DNA from: Planctomycetales bacterium
GTDB lineage: Bacteria; Planctomycetota; Planctomycetia; Isosphaerales; Isosphaeraceae
NCBI GenBank assembly: GCA_027449865.1
Contig: DAIDKV010000229.1
Span: 1 to 45,443, forward strand
Reading direction: 5' to 3'
Length of the DNA: 45,443 bases
Position numbers and translations under genes: made by a program. The notes below the pieces were generated by a model. The model did no database searches. It was not told the DNA's origin and saw only the letters and a program-made list of their open reading frames with translations. The stretch's first letter is position 1, and every line of letters begins with the position of its first letter. This document shows, in pieces, positions 14,577-23,934 of the stretch.

Positions 14577-17500
14577 ATGAACCCGATCGTCTTCGCGATG
14601 CGGCGGCCGATGACCGTGATGGTCGCCGTGATCGGCGTCGCCCTTTTCGGTGCGCTGGCCGTCGCCCGGATGTCGATCGATATCTTTCCCAGCCTGAATC
14701 TGCCGGTCGTCTACGTTTGCCAGCCCTATGGCGGGATGGATCCCGCGCAGATGGAAGGGCTTCTCACTAATTATTACGAATATCATTTTCTCTACATCAA
14801 CGGGATTCATCACGTCGAGAGCAGGAACGTTCAGGGGATGGCGATCATGAAGCTGACGTTCCACCCCGGGACGAACATGGCGCAGGCGATGGCGGAAACC
14901 ATCGGCTACGTCACCCGGGCGCGGGCCTTCATGCCGCCGAACACGGTTTCGCCGTTCGTCACCCGGTTCGATACCGGGAGCGTCCCCGTCGGGTATCTCG
15001 TCCTGTCGAGTGAGACCCGGACCATCGGCGAGATCCAGGACCAGGCGCTCTTCAAGGTCCGGCCGATGTTCGCCAGCCTGCCCGGGGTCTCGGCGCCGCC
15101 GCCGTTCGGCGGAAACCAGCGGACGGTCGTCGTCCGGCTCGATCCCGACCGGCTTCGCGCCTACCAGATGTCGCCCGACGAGGTCATCTCGGCGCTCGAG
15201 GCCGGCAACGCGATCTCGCCCTCGGGGAATGTCCGAATCGGCAAGATGATGCCGATCGTTCCGATCAATGCGCTCGTCAAACAGGCGCGCGACCTGGAGA
15301 CGATCCCGATCCGACCCGGCCAGGATCCGACCGTCTACCTCCGCGACGTCGCGACCGTTCACGACGCCTCCGACATCCCCACCGGATCGGCCCTCGTGAA
15401 CGGCCGGCGGGCTGTTTATATTCTCGTAACCAAGCGCGCGGATGCCTCGACGCTCTCCGTCGTCCAGACCGTCAAGGAAGCCCTTCCCGGGATGCAGGCC
15501 GTCTTGCCCGACGACATCAAGGTCAGCTTCGAGTTCGATCAGTCGCCGACCGTAACCCGGGCGATACGAGGGGTCGCGACCGAGGGACTCATGGGCGCGG
15601 TACTCACCGGGTTGATGGTTTTGATCTTCCTCCGCGACTGGCGGAGCGTGATCGTGGTCGTCCTGAATATCCCGTTCGCCCTCTGCGGCGCGATTGTCGC
15701 GCTCTGGCTGACCGGTCAGACGATCAACATCATGACCCTCGGCGGCCTCGCCCTGGCGATCGGTATTCTGGTCGACGAATCGACGGTTGAGGTGGAGAAC
15801 ATCCATCACCAGCTCGAATCGACGCCCTCGGTGGCCCGCGCGGTCCGGCGCGGGAATCATCAGACGGCCGTCCCTCGCCTGCTGGCGATGCTCTGCGTGC
15901 TGGCCGTTTTTCTGCCCTCGTTCTTCATGCAGGGCTCGGCGCGGGCGCTTTTTGTCCCGCTTTCGCTGGCGGTCGGGTTCTCGATGGTCGCCTCGTACCT
16001 GCTCTCCAGCACGTTCGTCCCGGTGCTCTCCACCTGGCTCCTGCGACACCATCATCCGAGCGCTCACACAGGTCGATCGGTCTTCGACCGGATGCGCGAC
16101 GCCTTCGGCCGCGCGGTGGGGATCTCGGTAAAATGGCGATGGCTGATCGTCCCGGCCTACCTGGCCGGGAGCCTCGCCGTCATCGTCCTGGTCGGTCGAA
16201 CGCTGGGGCTGGAGATCTTTCCGAAAGTCGACGCCCAGCGGTTCCAGCTTCGGATGCGGGCTCCGACCGGAACCCGCTACGAGGAGACCGAGCGACTGGC
16301 CATATCGGCGCTTGACACGATCCAGGAGATCGTCGGTCGAGAGAATGTTTCGATCTCGATCGGATACGTCGGGCTGATCCCGTCGAGCTACCCGATCAAT
16401 GCGATTTACCAGTGGACCGGCGGTCCCGAGGAGGCGATCCTTCGCGTGGCGCTCCGGAGCAGGTCGGGGATCGATATCGGAGGGTTGCAGGAGCGATTGA
16501 GGCGCGAGCTGGGCGAGCGGATGCCGGATGTCCGGCTCTCGTTCGAGCCGGCGGACATCGTCAGCGAGGTGATGAGCTTCGGATCACCGACGCCGATCGA
16601 GGTCGCCGTGACGGGCTCGAACCTCGACGACGACCGGGCCCACGCGGAGAAAATCCGCGCCGAGCTTCAGAAGATCGGATCGCTGCGCGACCTGCATTAC
16701 GGCCAATCGCTGGATTATCCGACGATCCGAATCGATGTGGATCGCGAGCGCGCGGGGCTCTCGGGCGTGACGGCCGAGGACGTGGCGCGGTCGGTCGTCG
16801 CGGCGACGTCGTCGAGCCGGTTCGTCGTCCCGAACTACTGGCCCGACCCGAAGACCGGAATCGGCTACCAGGTGCAGGTCGAGATTCCCTATCAGATCAT
16901 GGACTCGATCGAGCGCGTCGAGACGGTTCCCATCCAGAAGCCCGGCCTCGATCGCCAGCTCTTGCTACGCGACGTCGCGGAGGTTCGCCCAGGGATCATG
17001 CCTGGTGAATATGATCGGTATAACATGAAAAGGACCGTCAGCCTGATGGCGAACATCGGCGGCGAGGACCTGGGGAGGGTCGCGGCGCGGGTCGAGCGGG
17101 CGATTCGGGCGGCCGGAGAACCGCCGAGGGGAGTGACGGTTGCGATCCGGGGACAGGTCCAGCCGATGCGGGAGATCCTCTCGGGGCTCGGGGTCGGGCT
17201 CGTCATGTCGATCGTGGTGATTGTGCTTCTGCTGACGGCCAGCTTCCAGTCGGTCCGGCTCGCCCTGATCGTGATCTCCACGGCGCCTGCGGTGATCGCG
17301 GGGGTGGTCCTGATGCTGTTTCTGACGGGGACGACGATCAATCTTCAATCGTTCATGGGTTCCATCATGGCGATCGGGGTGGCGGTGGCGAACGCGATTT
17401 TGCTGGTGACGTTCGCCGAGGGGCATCGCCGCGAGCGGGTGTCGAGTGCGGGCGAGGCGGCCGTGGAGGGGGCACGCGGACGGCTTCGACCGATTTTGAT

Positions 17501-19094
17501 GACGAGCCTCGCGATGATCGCGGGGATGATCCCGATGGCGGTCGGGCTCGGCGAGGGCGGCGAGCAGATCGCCCCGCTGGGCCGGGCGGTGATCGGCGGG
17601 CTGGTCGCCGCGACGATCGCCACGCTTTTTGTGCTGCCGACCGTCTTCGTGGCCGTTCAGGCGGGCGCCTCGCGCGAGTCGACATCGATCGATCCCGATG
17701 ATCCGGAGAGCCCGCACCACGATGGCGAGGCTGTGAACGGATGGACTTCGAAGCGAGAGGCGGTTTCGATCGGCGCGGGGCGGGTGCTGGGCGTTGCCCT
17801 GCTCGCTGTTGGACCGATGATCGCGGGCTGCGAGCCAGGCGGCGAGGATCGGCCGCCCTCCTCCGCGACGGCGGCGATCCGTCAGGTTGAGGTCGTTCCG
17901 CCTGCCCGGCAGACGATCCGGAGGAGCGTCGGCGAGCCAGGACAGCTTGAGGGGTTCGAGACGACCGCGATTCATGCGAAGATTTCCGGATATGTGAACC
18001 GATGGACGGCCAATATCGGCGATCTCGTGAAGAAGGGGCAGCTTCTGGCGGAGCTTTCGGTGCCAGAGATGGATGCCGATCTCCGGCAAAAGCGGGCAGC
18101 GGTCGCGCGGGCGGAGGCCGATCGGCGCCAGGCGGAGGCGGCTGTCGAGGTGGCCGAGGCCGACGTCAAGGCGGCCGATGCGAAGCTCGCCGAGGAACGC
18201 GCGGGGATCGGTCGAGCGTCGGCCGACTTCGATCGGTGGGAGTCGGAGCATCGCCGCGTCACGCAGCTTTTCGAGGCCAAGGCTCAAACAGGGAGCCTGC
18301 TCGACGAGACCCGGAACAAGCTCCGCTCGGCCGAGGCGGCCGTCGAGGAGTCTCAGGCGCAGGTCCGGTCGGCCGAGGCGGCCGTGATCCAGGCCCGCGC
18401 GGGGCTCGATCGCGCCCGGTCCGACCTGGGCTCGTCCGCCGCCGCCGTCGACGTCGCCCGAGAGGAGGCCGGACGTGCCTCGGCCATGCTCGGATACGCC
18501 CGGATCGTCGCACCCTTTGATGGGATCGTCACCGAACGGCACATCAATACCGGCGATCTGACGCAGCCGGGCGCCGATCGTCGGCCGCTGTTTGTCGTGG
18601 CGCGGTCGGACCTGCTCACGATTCGGGTGGATGTCCCCGAGGTCTTCGCGCACGACGTTCAGCCCGGTGATCCGGCGACGATCCGAATCCAGGCGATTCG
18701 CGGTCAGACGATCCGGGCGAAGGTCACGCGGACCTCGTGGGCGATCGACCCGAAGGCGCGAACGCTTCGCGTGGAGATCGATGTACCGAATCCCGACGGG
18801 CGGCTTCAGCCGGGGCTCTACGCGTACGCCACGGTTCTCGTCGAGGAGCGGGCCGACGTGCTTTGCGTGCCGGTCTCGGCCGTGGTGAGCGAGTCGGGCG
18901 AGGATGCTTGCCTGGTCGTCGTCGAGGGGAAGGCGCGCCGTCGACCCGTGCAAACGGGGCTCAGCGACGGAACTTACACCGAGATTCTTGGCGGGCTCTC
19001 GGCCTCGGACCAGGTGGTGAAGGCCGGCGCCGGCTCGCTGACCGAGGGTCAGCCCGTGCAGGTGAATGGACCGCCACCAGGCGCGAAACCCTGA
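14577..19094 (+). CDS. RND efflux permease fused in frame to an HlyD-type adaptor
   Basis: 1505 aa in one frame. Residues 1-about 1045 are an AcrB/HAE1-like permease: [38 protein letters not shown]4 [14 protein letters not shown] with Asp400-Glu401, and the second-half TM9-12 block [20 protein letters not shown]. Residues about 1060-1086 ([16 protein letters not shown], Cys1085) look like a lipoprotein signal and lipobox. Residues 1090-1505 are a complete membrane-fusion protein: lipoyl half [20 protein letters not shown], Ala/Glu coiled-coil hairpin (about 1165-1308), second half [18 protein letters not shown], and beta-barrel/MP domains. An extra membrane span would put the adaptor in the periplasm, consistent with its function. 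A GTG at 17733 could also start a separate adaptor. PadR lies upstream and a TolC channel downstream, making a full tripartite set. Confidence 0.9.
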   Translation: MNPIVFAMRRPMTVMVAVIGVALFGALAVARMSIDIFPSLNLPVVYVCQPYGGMDPAQMEGLLTNYYEYHFLYINGIHHVESRNVQGMAIMKLTFHPGTNMAQAMAETIGYVTRARAFMPPNTVSPFVTRFDTGSVPVGYLVLSSETRTIGEIQDQALFKVRPMFASLPGVSAPPPFGGNQRTVVVRLDPDRLRAYQMSPDEVISALEAGNAISPSGNVRIGKMMPIVPINALVKQARDLETIPIRPGQDPTVYLRDVATVHDASDIPTGSALVNGRRAVYILVTKRADASTLSVVQTVKEALPGMQAVLPDDIKVSFEFDQSPTVTRAIRGVATEGLMGAVLTGLMVLIFLRDWRSVIVVVLNIPFALCGAIVALWLTGQTINIMTLGGLALAIGILVDESTVEVENIHHQLESTPSVARAVRRGNHQTAVPRLLAMLCVLAVFLPSFFMQGSARALFVPLSLAVGFSMVASYLLSSTFVPVLSTWLLRHHHPSAHTGRSVFDRMRDAFGRAVGISVKWRWLIVPAYLAGSLAVIVLVGRTLGLEIFPKVDAQRFQLRMRAPTGTRYEETERLAISALDTIQEIVGRENVSISIGYVGLIPSSYPINAIYQWTGGPEEAILRVALRSRSGIDIGGLQERLRRELGERMPDVRLSFEPADIVSEVMSFGSPTPIEVAVTGSNLDDDRAHAEKIRAELQKIGSLRDLHYGQSLDYPTIRIDVDRERAGLSGVTAEDVARSVVAATSSSRFVVPNYWPDPKTGIGYQVQVEIPYQIMDSIERVETVPIQKPGLDRQLLLRDVAEVRPGIMPGEYDRYNMKRTVSLMANIGGEDLGRVAARVERAIRAAGEPPRGVTVAIRGQVQPMREILSGLGVGLVMSIVVIVLLLTASFQSVRLALIVISTAPAVIAGVVLMLFLTGTTINLQSFMGSIMAIGVAVANAILLVTFAEGHRRERVSSAGEAAVEGARGRLRPILMTSLAMIAGMIPMAVGLGEGGEQIAPLGRAVIGGLVAATIATLFVLPTVFVAVQAGASRESTSIDPDDPESPHHDGEAVNGWTSKREAVSIGAGRVLGVALLAVGPMIAGCEPGGEDRPPSSATAAIRQVEVVPPARQTIRRSVGEPGQLEGFETTAIHAKISGYVNRWTANIGDLVKKGQLLAELSVPEMDADLRQKRAAVARAEADRRQAEAAVEVAEADVKAADAKLAEERAGIGRASADFDRWESEHRRVTQLFEAKAQTGSLLDETRNKLRSAEAAVEESQAQVRSAEAAVIQARAGLDRARSDLGSSAAAVDVAREEAGRASAMLGYARIVAPFDGIVTERHINTGDLTQPGADRRPLFVVARSDLLTIRVDVPEVFAHDVQPGDPATIRIQAIRGQTIRAKVTRTSWAIDPKARTLRVEIDVPNPDGRLQPGLYAYATVLVEERADVLCVPVSAVVSESGEDACLVVVEGKARRRPVQTGLSDGTYTEILGGLSASDQVVKAGAGSLTEGQPVQVNGPPPGAKP

Positions 19095-19242
19095 CGATTG
19101 CGAGGGTCGCGCGACCTTCTCGACCCTCGCGGACGGACTCGGCGGCACGACCGCTGATGTCGGCCTCCGATATCGGCCGATCCTGGAAAGCACCGGCGCC
19201 GATCGGTCGCGGGTTCGGATGGGTGTCCAGGAGGGACGATCC

Positions 19243-20814
19243 GTGAGACTCTCGATGAGGATTTGCCTGGGATCGGTGTGGCTCGCGGCCATCTTGCCCT
19301 TGATGGTACGCGGGCAGGAGCATCCGACGACGCCGACGGCGGTCCGGCTCGGAACGCCGGCGCCGGCGGGCCGGATGCCGGCGATCCCGGCGCTGCCCGA
19401 GTCGGCCCGATCGCCGGAGATCCCCTCGACCGCCGAGGGGCCGGGCTTCCCGATCCTTGATGGCCAGGAAGTGCAGCCGATCGACCTTGCCAATGTGCTC
19501 CGGCTGGCCGGGGCGCGCGACCTGGATATCGCGACGGCGCGGCAGCAGGTTCTGCACGCCGTCGGCGGCCTCGACCAGGCGCGCGGGCTCTGGTTGCCGA
19601 GCCTCTTCACCGGGCCGACGTATTATCGGCTCGACGGGCAGGTGCAGGAGATCAACGGGAAGGTGATCACGGTGAGCCGAGGGTCGCTCTCGTTGAGTTC
19701 AACGGCGACACTCGCCAACAGCTTTCCCGCGGCGCCGCCGGGTTCGGGCTTCCCAGCGCTGAACAGCCTGAGCGGAACGCTCCGGATCTCCGACGCGATC
19801 TTCGCGGTGAAGGTCGCGAAGCGGACGATCGCCGCGAACCGGGCGGGAGTGGCCGCCGCGACGAACGACGCGATCCTCGGCGCGGCGGAGGGATACTTCG
19901 ACCTTCAGCAGGCCGCTGGAATCCTTCAGATCGCTCGGGAAGCCGCCGGAAATGCGGAGTCTCTCGCCGAGATCACCGGGAGCTTCGTGAAATCGGGCGC
20001 TGGGCTTGAAGCCGATCATCGCCGGATTCTGGCGGAATTGCGAAGCAGGAAACGATCGATCCGGATGGCGGTCGGCCAACTGGAGGTCGCCTCGGCCAAC
20101 CTGGTCCGTCCGCTCCTGATCGATCCGCACGTGGTGGTGGCACCGGCCGAGCCCGCGGAGACCGTCTATCGACCGGTCGCCGACGACTGCACACTCGACG
20201 ATCTGATCACGCAGGCATGGCGAGGCCGGCCCGAGCTTTTGCAAGCGCGAGAACTGGTCGAGGCGTCGATTTATCGGCTCAGGCAGGCGAGATTGCGGCC
20301 GTTTGTCCCGTCGCTGGCGGTCTCGTATGCGGGCGGTGGATTTGGGGGAGGGATGGGGTCGTACTTTGGGAACTTCAGCAGTCGGGGCGACCTTGCCGCC
20401 AGTTTATTCTGGGACCTCCGCGGTCTTGGGCTGATCGACCGAGGCGTGATCCGGCAGGCACACGCGGGCCGGCACACGGCCGACATCGATTTCTTGCGGA
20501 TTCAGGCCCAGGTGGCCGCGGACGTTGTCGCCGCGTACAAGGCGCGCCGGGCCGCGGCCGACTCGATGGAGGATGCACGCGAGTCGGTCGCCGAGGCGGT
20601 GGAGTCGCTTCATCTGAACATGACAAACATCCGGGGCGGCGGCGGACTTCCCGGCGCCACCCGGCCGATCGAGGTTCTTCAGCCGATCCAGGCGCTGGCG
20701 TTCTCGCGGACCGATTACCTCACCGCGGTTCTGGCGTACAACCGGGCGCAGTTCCGGCTCCATCGGGCGATCGGCCGGGCACCGATGATGCCGGCGGGCG
20801 AGCCGGCGAGGTAA
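19243..20814 (+). CDS. TolC-family outer-membrane efflux channel
   Basis: 523 aa. Signal peptide MRLSMRICLGSVWLAAILPL then MVRGQE. Two repeats of outer-membrane-efflux-protein type follow: first LANVLRLAGARDLDIATARQ to GYFDLQQAAGILQIAREAAG, second ITQAWRGRPELLQARELVEA to VVAAYKARRAAADSMEDARE. The end TDYLTAVLAYNRAQFRLHRA is the conserved OEP C-terminus. A Pro/Ala-rich linker (about 25-75) precedes the barrel. GTG 19243 is chosen because GGAGGG lies 7 nt upstream; ATG 19255 is the alternative. It is 148 bp after the permease-adaptor fusion on the same strand and provides the exit duct of that pump. Confidence 0.9.
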   Translation: MRLSMRICLGSVWLAAILPLMVRGQEHPTTPTAVRLGTPAPAGRMPAIPALPESARSPEIPSTAEGPGFPILDGQEVQPIDLANVLRLAGARDLDIATARQQVLHAVGGLDQARGLWLPSLFTGPTYYRLDGQVQEINGKVITVSRGSLSLSSTATLANSFPAAPPGSGFPALNSLSGTLRISDAIFAVKVAKRTIAANRAGVAAATNDAILGAAEGYFDLQQAAGILQIAREAAGNAESLAEITGSFVKSGAGLEADHRRILAELRSRKRSIRMAVGQLEVASANLVRPLLIDPHVVVAPAEPAETVYRPVADDCTLDDLITQAWRGRPELLQARELVEASIYRLRQARLRPFVPSLAVSYAGGGFGGGMGSYFGNFSSRGDLAASLFWDLRGLGLIDRGVIRQAHAGRHTADIDFLRIQAQVAADVVAAYKARRAAADSMEDARESVAEAVESLHLNMTNIRGGGGLPGATRPIEVLQPIQALAFSRTDYLTAVLAYNRAQFRLHRAIGRAPMMPAGEPAR

Positions 20815-20823
20815 GGCGAACCG

Positions 20824-22359
20824 TCAGGATCGCGTCGAGGGATGGCCGAGCCCACCCGGCTCGCCGATGTGGGCGAGCAGGCGCTCGAGGTCGTCGAGGT
20901 CGAGCGGTTTGACAAGGTGTTCGTTGAAACCGGCCGCTCGGGTGCGTCGGCGGTCCTCGTCGCGGCCGTAGCCGGTCATCGCGATCAGGACGACATCCGC
21001 CGTGCCGGGTCGGCCACGGAACTCCCGGGCGACCTGGTAACCGTCCATGCCGGGCAGGCCGATGTCGAGCAGGATGACGTTGGGACGGAAGACGGCGGCC
21101 TCTTCCAGGGCGTCGGGCCCCGAATGCGCGACCCGGCATTCGTGGCCCCAGAGCTTGATGATCAGGCTCAGACTGTCGGCCGAGGGAATATTGTCGTCGA
21201 CCACCAGCACCCTGCGCGAGGCGCCCGGGGTCGGCAGTGGAGGAGGCGGCGGCGGAACGTCGGCCTTGATGGGCTCCTTCGAGATCGGGAGCCGGACGAC
21301 GAACTCGCTCCCTCGTCCCGGTCCCTCACTGCGCGCGACGAGGGAGCCGTGGTGCATCTGGACGAGGTTGCGCGCCAGGGTCAGTCCGATACCGAGGCCC
21401 CCCTGCGAGCGGGCCAGGGAATGGTCAACCTGGGTAAACAGGCCGAAGATTGCCTCCTGCATCTCGCGATCGATGCCGATGCCGTCGTCCTTGACCCGGA
21501 TCGCCACGTCGTCGCCATCCACCTCGGCGGCGACGTCAATGCGCCCGCCCTTGTCGGTGTACTTGACGGCGTTGTTCAAAAGGTTATTCATCACCTGTTC
21601 GAGCCGGACGGGGTCGGCCCAGATGCGAACGGGCTCATCCGGGAGCGTGACGTGCAGCTCGTGCGACTTGGCGGCGAGGTGGGTCCGAACGGTCTCGATC
21701 GACCGCTGAATCAGCGCCGTGACGCTCACCGGTTCGAGCCGAAGCTGGATCTTGCCGCGCGTGATTCGAGAGACGTCGAGCAGGTCGTCGACCAGTCGGG
21801 CCATGCAGCGGACCTGTTGCTCGACGACGTCGCGCATCCGCTCGCGGAGGACCTGATCGTCGCCGCGAAGCCGCATGATGTGGACGGCGTTGAGGATCGG
21901 CGCGAGCGGGTTGCGCAGCTCGTGCGAGAGCATCGCCAGGAACTCGTCCTTCCGCTGATCGGCGACGGCCAGCTCGGCGATCTTCTGGCGAAGCTCCTCC
22001 TCCAGAATCTTGCGGTCGCTGATGTCGCGGAGCGAGGCGAGGAGCGCGGGCTCACCCTCCCACTCGGTCTCGACCACCCGCATCTCCACGACGACGACCT
22101 TACCGTCGCGGAACGGAAGGTCGATCTCGGTGGTCTCACCGGCGAGGATCGGGATGCCGAAGAACTGTCCGACCAGTTCGGCGGCGGGGCGATTGAGCAG
22201 CGAGGTCGCCGCCGGGTTGGCGAAGCGGATGGTTCCGTCGGGACGGACCACCAGCATGCCGTCGGCATTGCTCTCGATGAGCTTTCGGAAGCGAGCCTCG
22301 CTCGCCCCGGGCGGCGGAGATGGAGGATTCGCGTGACTCGGCGAAGGTTCGGGCGTCAT
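20824..22359 (-). CDS. Hybrid sensor histidine kinase (PAS-HisKA-HATPase-REC)
   Basis: 511 aa, no membrane segment, so cytoplasmic. PAS domain about 20-115 (IESNADGMLVVRPDGTIRFA), HisKA with the phospho-acceptor His146 in FLAMLSHELRNPLAP, N box VMNNLLNNAVKYTDKGG, G boxes DDGIGI and GGLGIGLTLARNLVQMHHG, a Pro-rich linker (366-377) and a C-terminal receiver with Asp432 in VILLDIGLPGMDGYQVAREF and Lys in HLVKPLDL. It follows kaiB by 85 bp on the same strand, separated by a perfect stem-loop. Kinases with a KaiB-like partner occur in circadian output (SasA carries a KaiB-like fold), so KaiB may modulate this kinase; that is inference. Its output partner is not in the window. Confidence 0.93.
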   Translation of the reverse strand: MTPEPSPSHANPPSPPPGASEARFRKLIESNADGMLVVRPDGTIRFANPAATSLLNRPAAELVGQFFGIPILAGETTEIDLPFRDGKVVVVEMRVVETEWEGEPALLASLRDISDRKILEEELRQKIAELAVADQRKDEFLAMLSHELRNPLAPILNAVHIMRLRGDDQVLRERMRDVVEQQVRCMARLVDDLLDVSRITRGKIQLRLEPVSVTALIQRSIETVRTHLAAKSHELHVTLPDEPVRIWADPVRLEQVMNNLLNNAVKYTDKGGRIDVAAEVDGDDVAIRVKDDGIGIDREMQEAIFGLFTQVDHSLARSQGGLGIGLTLARNLVQMHHGSLVARSEGPGRGSEFVVRLPISKEPIKADVPPPPPPLPTPGASRRVLVVDDNIPSADSLSLIIKLWGHECRVAHSGPDALEEAAVFRPNVILLDIGLPGMDGYQVAREFRGRPGTADVVLIAMTGYGRDEDRRRTRAAGFNEHLVKPLDLDDLERLLAHIGEPGGLGHPSTRS

Positions 22360-22391
22360 GTTCAGCGAGGGTCTCGGCTCTTACAGAAGAC

Positions 22392-22439
22392 CTGCCGCGA
22401 CAGGCCAGGGCATCCAGTCCGGAAGAGATGTCGCGGCAG
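22392..22439 (-). terminator. Perfect 11-bp stem-loop between kaiB and the kinase gene
   Basis: CTGCCGCGACA (22392-22402) and TGTCGCGGCAG (22429-22439) are perfect inverted copies with a 26-nt loop, beginning 5 bp after the kaiB stop. No T-run follows on the minus strand, so it may be a terminator/attenuator that lowers kinase expression, an mRNA processing site, or a protein-binding palindrome. Confidence 0.55.
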
Positions 22440-22444
22440 ACGCG

Positions 22445-22723
22445 CTAAACCTGCGAAGACCAGAGGTCCAGGCCAAGAAGAACCCGCTCGGTGTCCGAAA
22501 GATCGCCGATGATCCGGCGGATCGGCGGCGGCAATTCCTTCACCACCGTGGGGGTCGCCAGGATCTTCTCGTCCTCGGCAAGCTGGGGCCGCTCCAGCAC
22601 ATCGATCACAACCAGCTCGTACTGATCGTCGAGTTCCGTGTCGCAAATCCGCCGCAGGTTCTCGATGGCCCGAAGCGATCGCGGGGTCTGGCCGGTGATG
22701 TAAAGCTTAATGACATACTTCAT
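22445..22723 (-). CDS. kaiB: KaiB-family protein (circadian clock component homologue)
   Basis: 92 aa: [20 protein letters not shown] opens the thioredoxin-like half. [20 protein letters not shown] then [15 protein letters not shown] is nearly the cyanobacterial KaiB C-terminal half, the part that refolds in the fold-switched, KaiC-binding state. Key elements retained are the ATPT cis-Pro region, the [10 protein letters not shown] block and the terminal GLDL. ATG 22723 fits the family start; a longer upstream frame is unconserved. No kaiC or kaiA lies in the window. Neighbours are a hybrid kinase downstream (85 bp) and a vWA/FHA/Hsp70 cluster upstream (167 bp). It may work with a kaiC elsewhere or in a KaiC-independent role. 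Confidence 0.93.
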   Translation of the reverse strand: MKYVIKLYITGQTPRSLRAIENLRRICDTELDDQYELVVIDVLERPQLAEDEKILATPTVVKELPPPIRRIIGDLSDTERVLLGLDLWSSQV

Positions 22724-22816
22724 CGTGGTTGGATTCCGATACCGGGCCCGTCGGCGTCCTCGCGACTGGCACGCCGACCTCTCCCCCCCGTTCCCACCAC
22801 CCGAACGGTCGAACGC

Positions 22817-22846
22817 GGCAGCATCGGGCGTCGTGCCCGATCTGCC
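22817..22846 (-). terminator. Strong stem-loop between the vWA gene and kaiB
   Basis: GGCAGCATCGGGC (22817-22829) pairs with GCCCGATCTGCC (22835-22846): 12 bp with one bulged C and a 5-nt loop. On the minus strand it lies 44 bp after the vWA gene stop and 93 bp before the kaiB start. There is no clear T-run. It is a likely end or attenuation point for the Hsp70/FHA/vWA transcript. Confidence 0.5.
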
Positions 22847-22890
22847 AGCAAAAATCGCGCCGGGATCTGGGGACATTGCCTGACGGGTTC

Positions 22891-23934
22891 TCATCCTGAC
22901 AGAGTAACCTTCTCGGGCGTGGATCCGCTACACGGCGAGGGAGAGGCCGGCGAGCGGGACCTCCGGCGGGGCAACAGGCCCAGCGCGGCCAGCGTGGCCG
23001 CGAGGGCCAGGAAGATCGGCGACCATCCGCCCACGGGAACGACCATTCCCGGGATGAAAACGGCCGTCTTTCCCGCCGAGACGCCCTGGCGATAAGCGAT
23101 CTGGATGGGTCGGAGGGTTCCATCCGGAACGGGACGGTCGGTCCGGTAGGCGAGGAGGTAGGTCGAGCCGATTCGCTCGGCGATTTGCTCGTAAATGGCA
23201 GTCAGCTCGTCGGCCCGACGCGCGGGGAAGTACCGGGCGCGGGTCGCCTCGGCGAGTTGCCGAAGGTCGTCGGCGCGGATCCGACGCTCGTTGCCCAGGC
23301 CCAGGGTATAGACCGGCAGGCCGAGGCGCCGAGAGGTCGCGATCAGGGAATCGAGGTTGGCGTCCTGACTATCCGTGTCCTCGCCGTCGGTGAGAGCCAG
23401 GACGGCCCTTCGGCCAGGTTCGTCCTGTAACATCCGCAAGGCGCGGTCAACGGCGTCGTAAAACCGGGTCGCGCCGCGGGCGCGAAGGGCGTGAACCTGG
23501 TCTTCCAGGCTTTCGAAGTCGGTGGTGAACGGCGAGAGCTCCTCCACCTCGGAACCAAACGCGATCACCGCGACCCGAGAGCCAGCCGGGAGCCGCGACA
23601 GGAACGCCGAGACGGCGCGCTTCAGGCCGCCGATCCTGTCCTCGTTCATCATGCTCCCGCTCCGGTCGAGGACCAGGACGAGCGTCGTCGGGATTTGCTC
23701 GGTGGTGACGGGGGCCTGGAAGTCGTCGATGGCGACCGGTCGTCCTTCTTCCTCGACCTGGAACTCCTCGCGCCGGGCGTCCCGGACGTGGGATCCATCG
23801 GGTCGGACCAGCTCGAACTGGATCGCGATCCGGGGGAAATCCTGCTCGCGAACGCCCGAGACGCGAACTTCCGGCGAGGCCGGGGAATCCGGGGCCGCGG
23901 CCAGGGCGAGGATCGCCAGGGTGGTTGCGATCAT
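22891..23934 (-). CDS. Membrane-anchored von Willebrand factor A domain protein
   Basis: 347 aa. A short N-terminal hydrophobic signal ([14 protein letters not shown]) is followed by a beta region ([20 protein letters not shown]) and a vWA domain at about 83-260. Its MIDAS is complete: D90-R-S92-G-S94 in [11 protein letters not shown], Thr156 in [10 protein letters not shown] and Asp183 in [10 protein letters not shown], so it should bind a divalent metal and a ligand. One membrane helix follows (about 303-321, [17 protein letters not shown]), then an Arg/Ser-rich tail. The vWA domain is on the exported side. ATG 23934 overlaps the upstream FHA gene stop as ATGA. It resembles the VWFA-related/Ca-activated chloride channel type common in bacteria; its partner is probably a cluster protein. 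Confidence 0.88.
   Translation of the reverse strand: MIATTLAILALAAAPDSPASPEVRVSGVREQDFPRIAIQFELVRPDGSHVRDARREEFQVEEEGRPVAIDDFQAPVTTEQIPTTLVLVLDRSGSMMNEDRIGGLKRAVSAFLSRLPAGSRVAVIAFGSEVEELSPFTTDFESLEDQVHALRARGATRFYDAVDRALRMLQDEPGRRAVLALTDGEDTDSQDANLDSLIATSRRLGLPVYTLGLGNERRIRADDLRQLAEATRARYFPARRADELTAIYEQIAERIGSTYLLAYRTDRPVPDGTLRPIQIAYRQGVSAGKTAVFIPGMVVPVGGWSPIFLALAATLAALGLLPRRRSRSPASPSPCSGSTPEKVTLSG

Noticed and set aside
14577-19094. Fusion as a simple assembly artefact
   Set aside because: Not rejected outright: the frame is clean on both sides and the permease tail up to the junction looks natural, so it is reported as real with the artefact as the stated test.
16965-19610. An 881-residue minus-strand frame opposite the RND fusion
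   Set aside because: Arg/His/Pro-rich shadow of high-GC coding on the plus strand; no motif, and the plus-strand protein is unmistakable.
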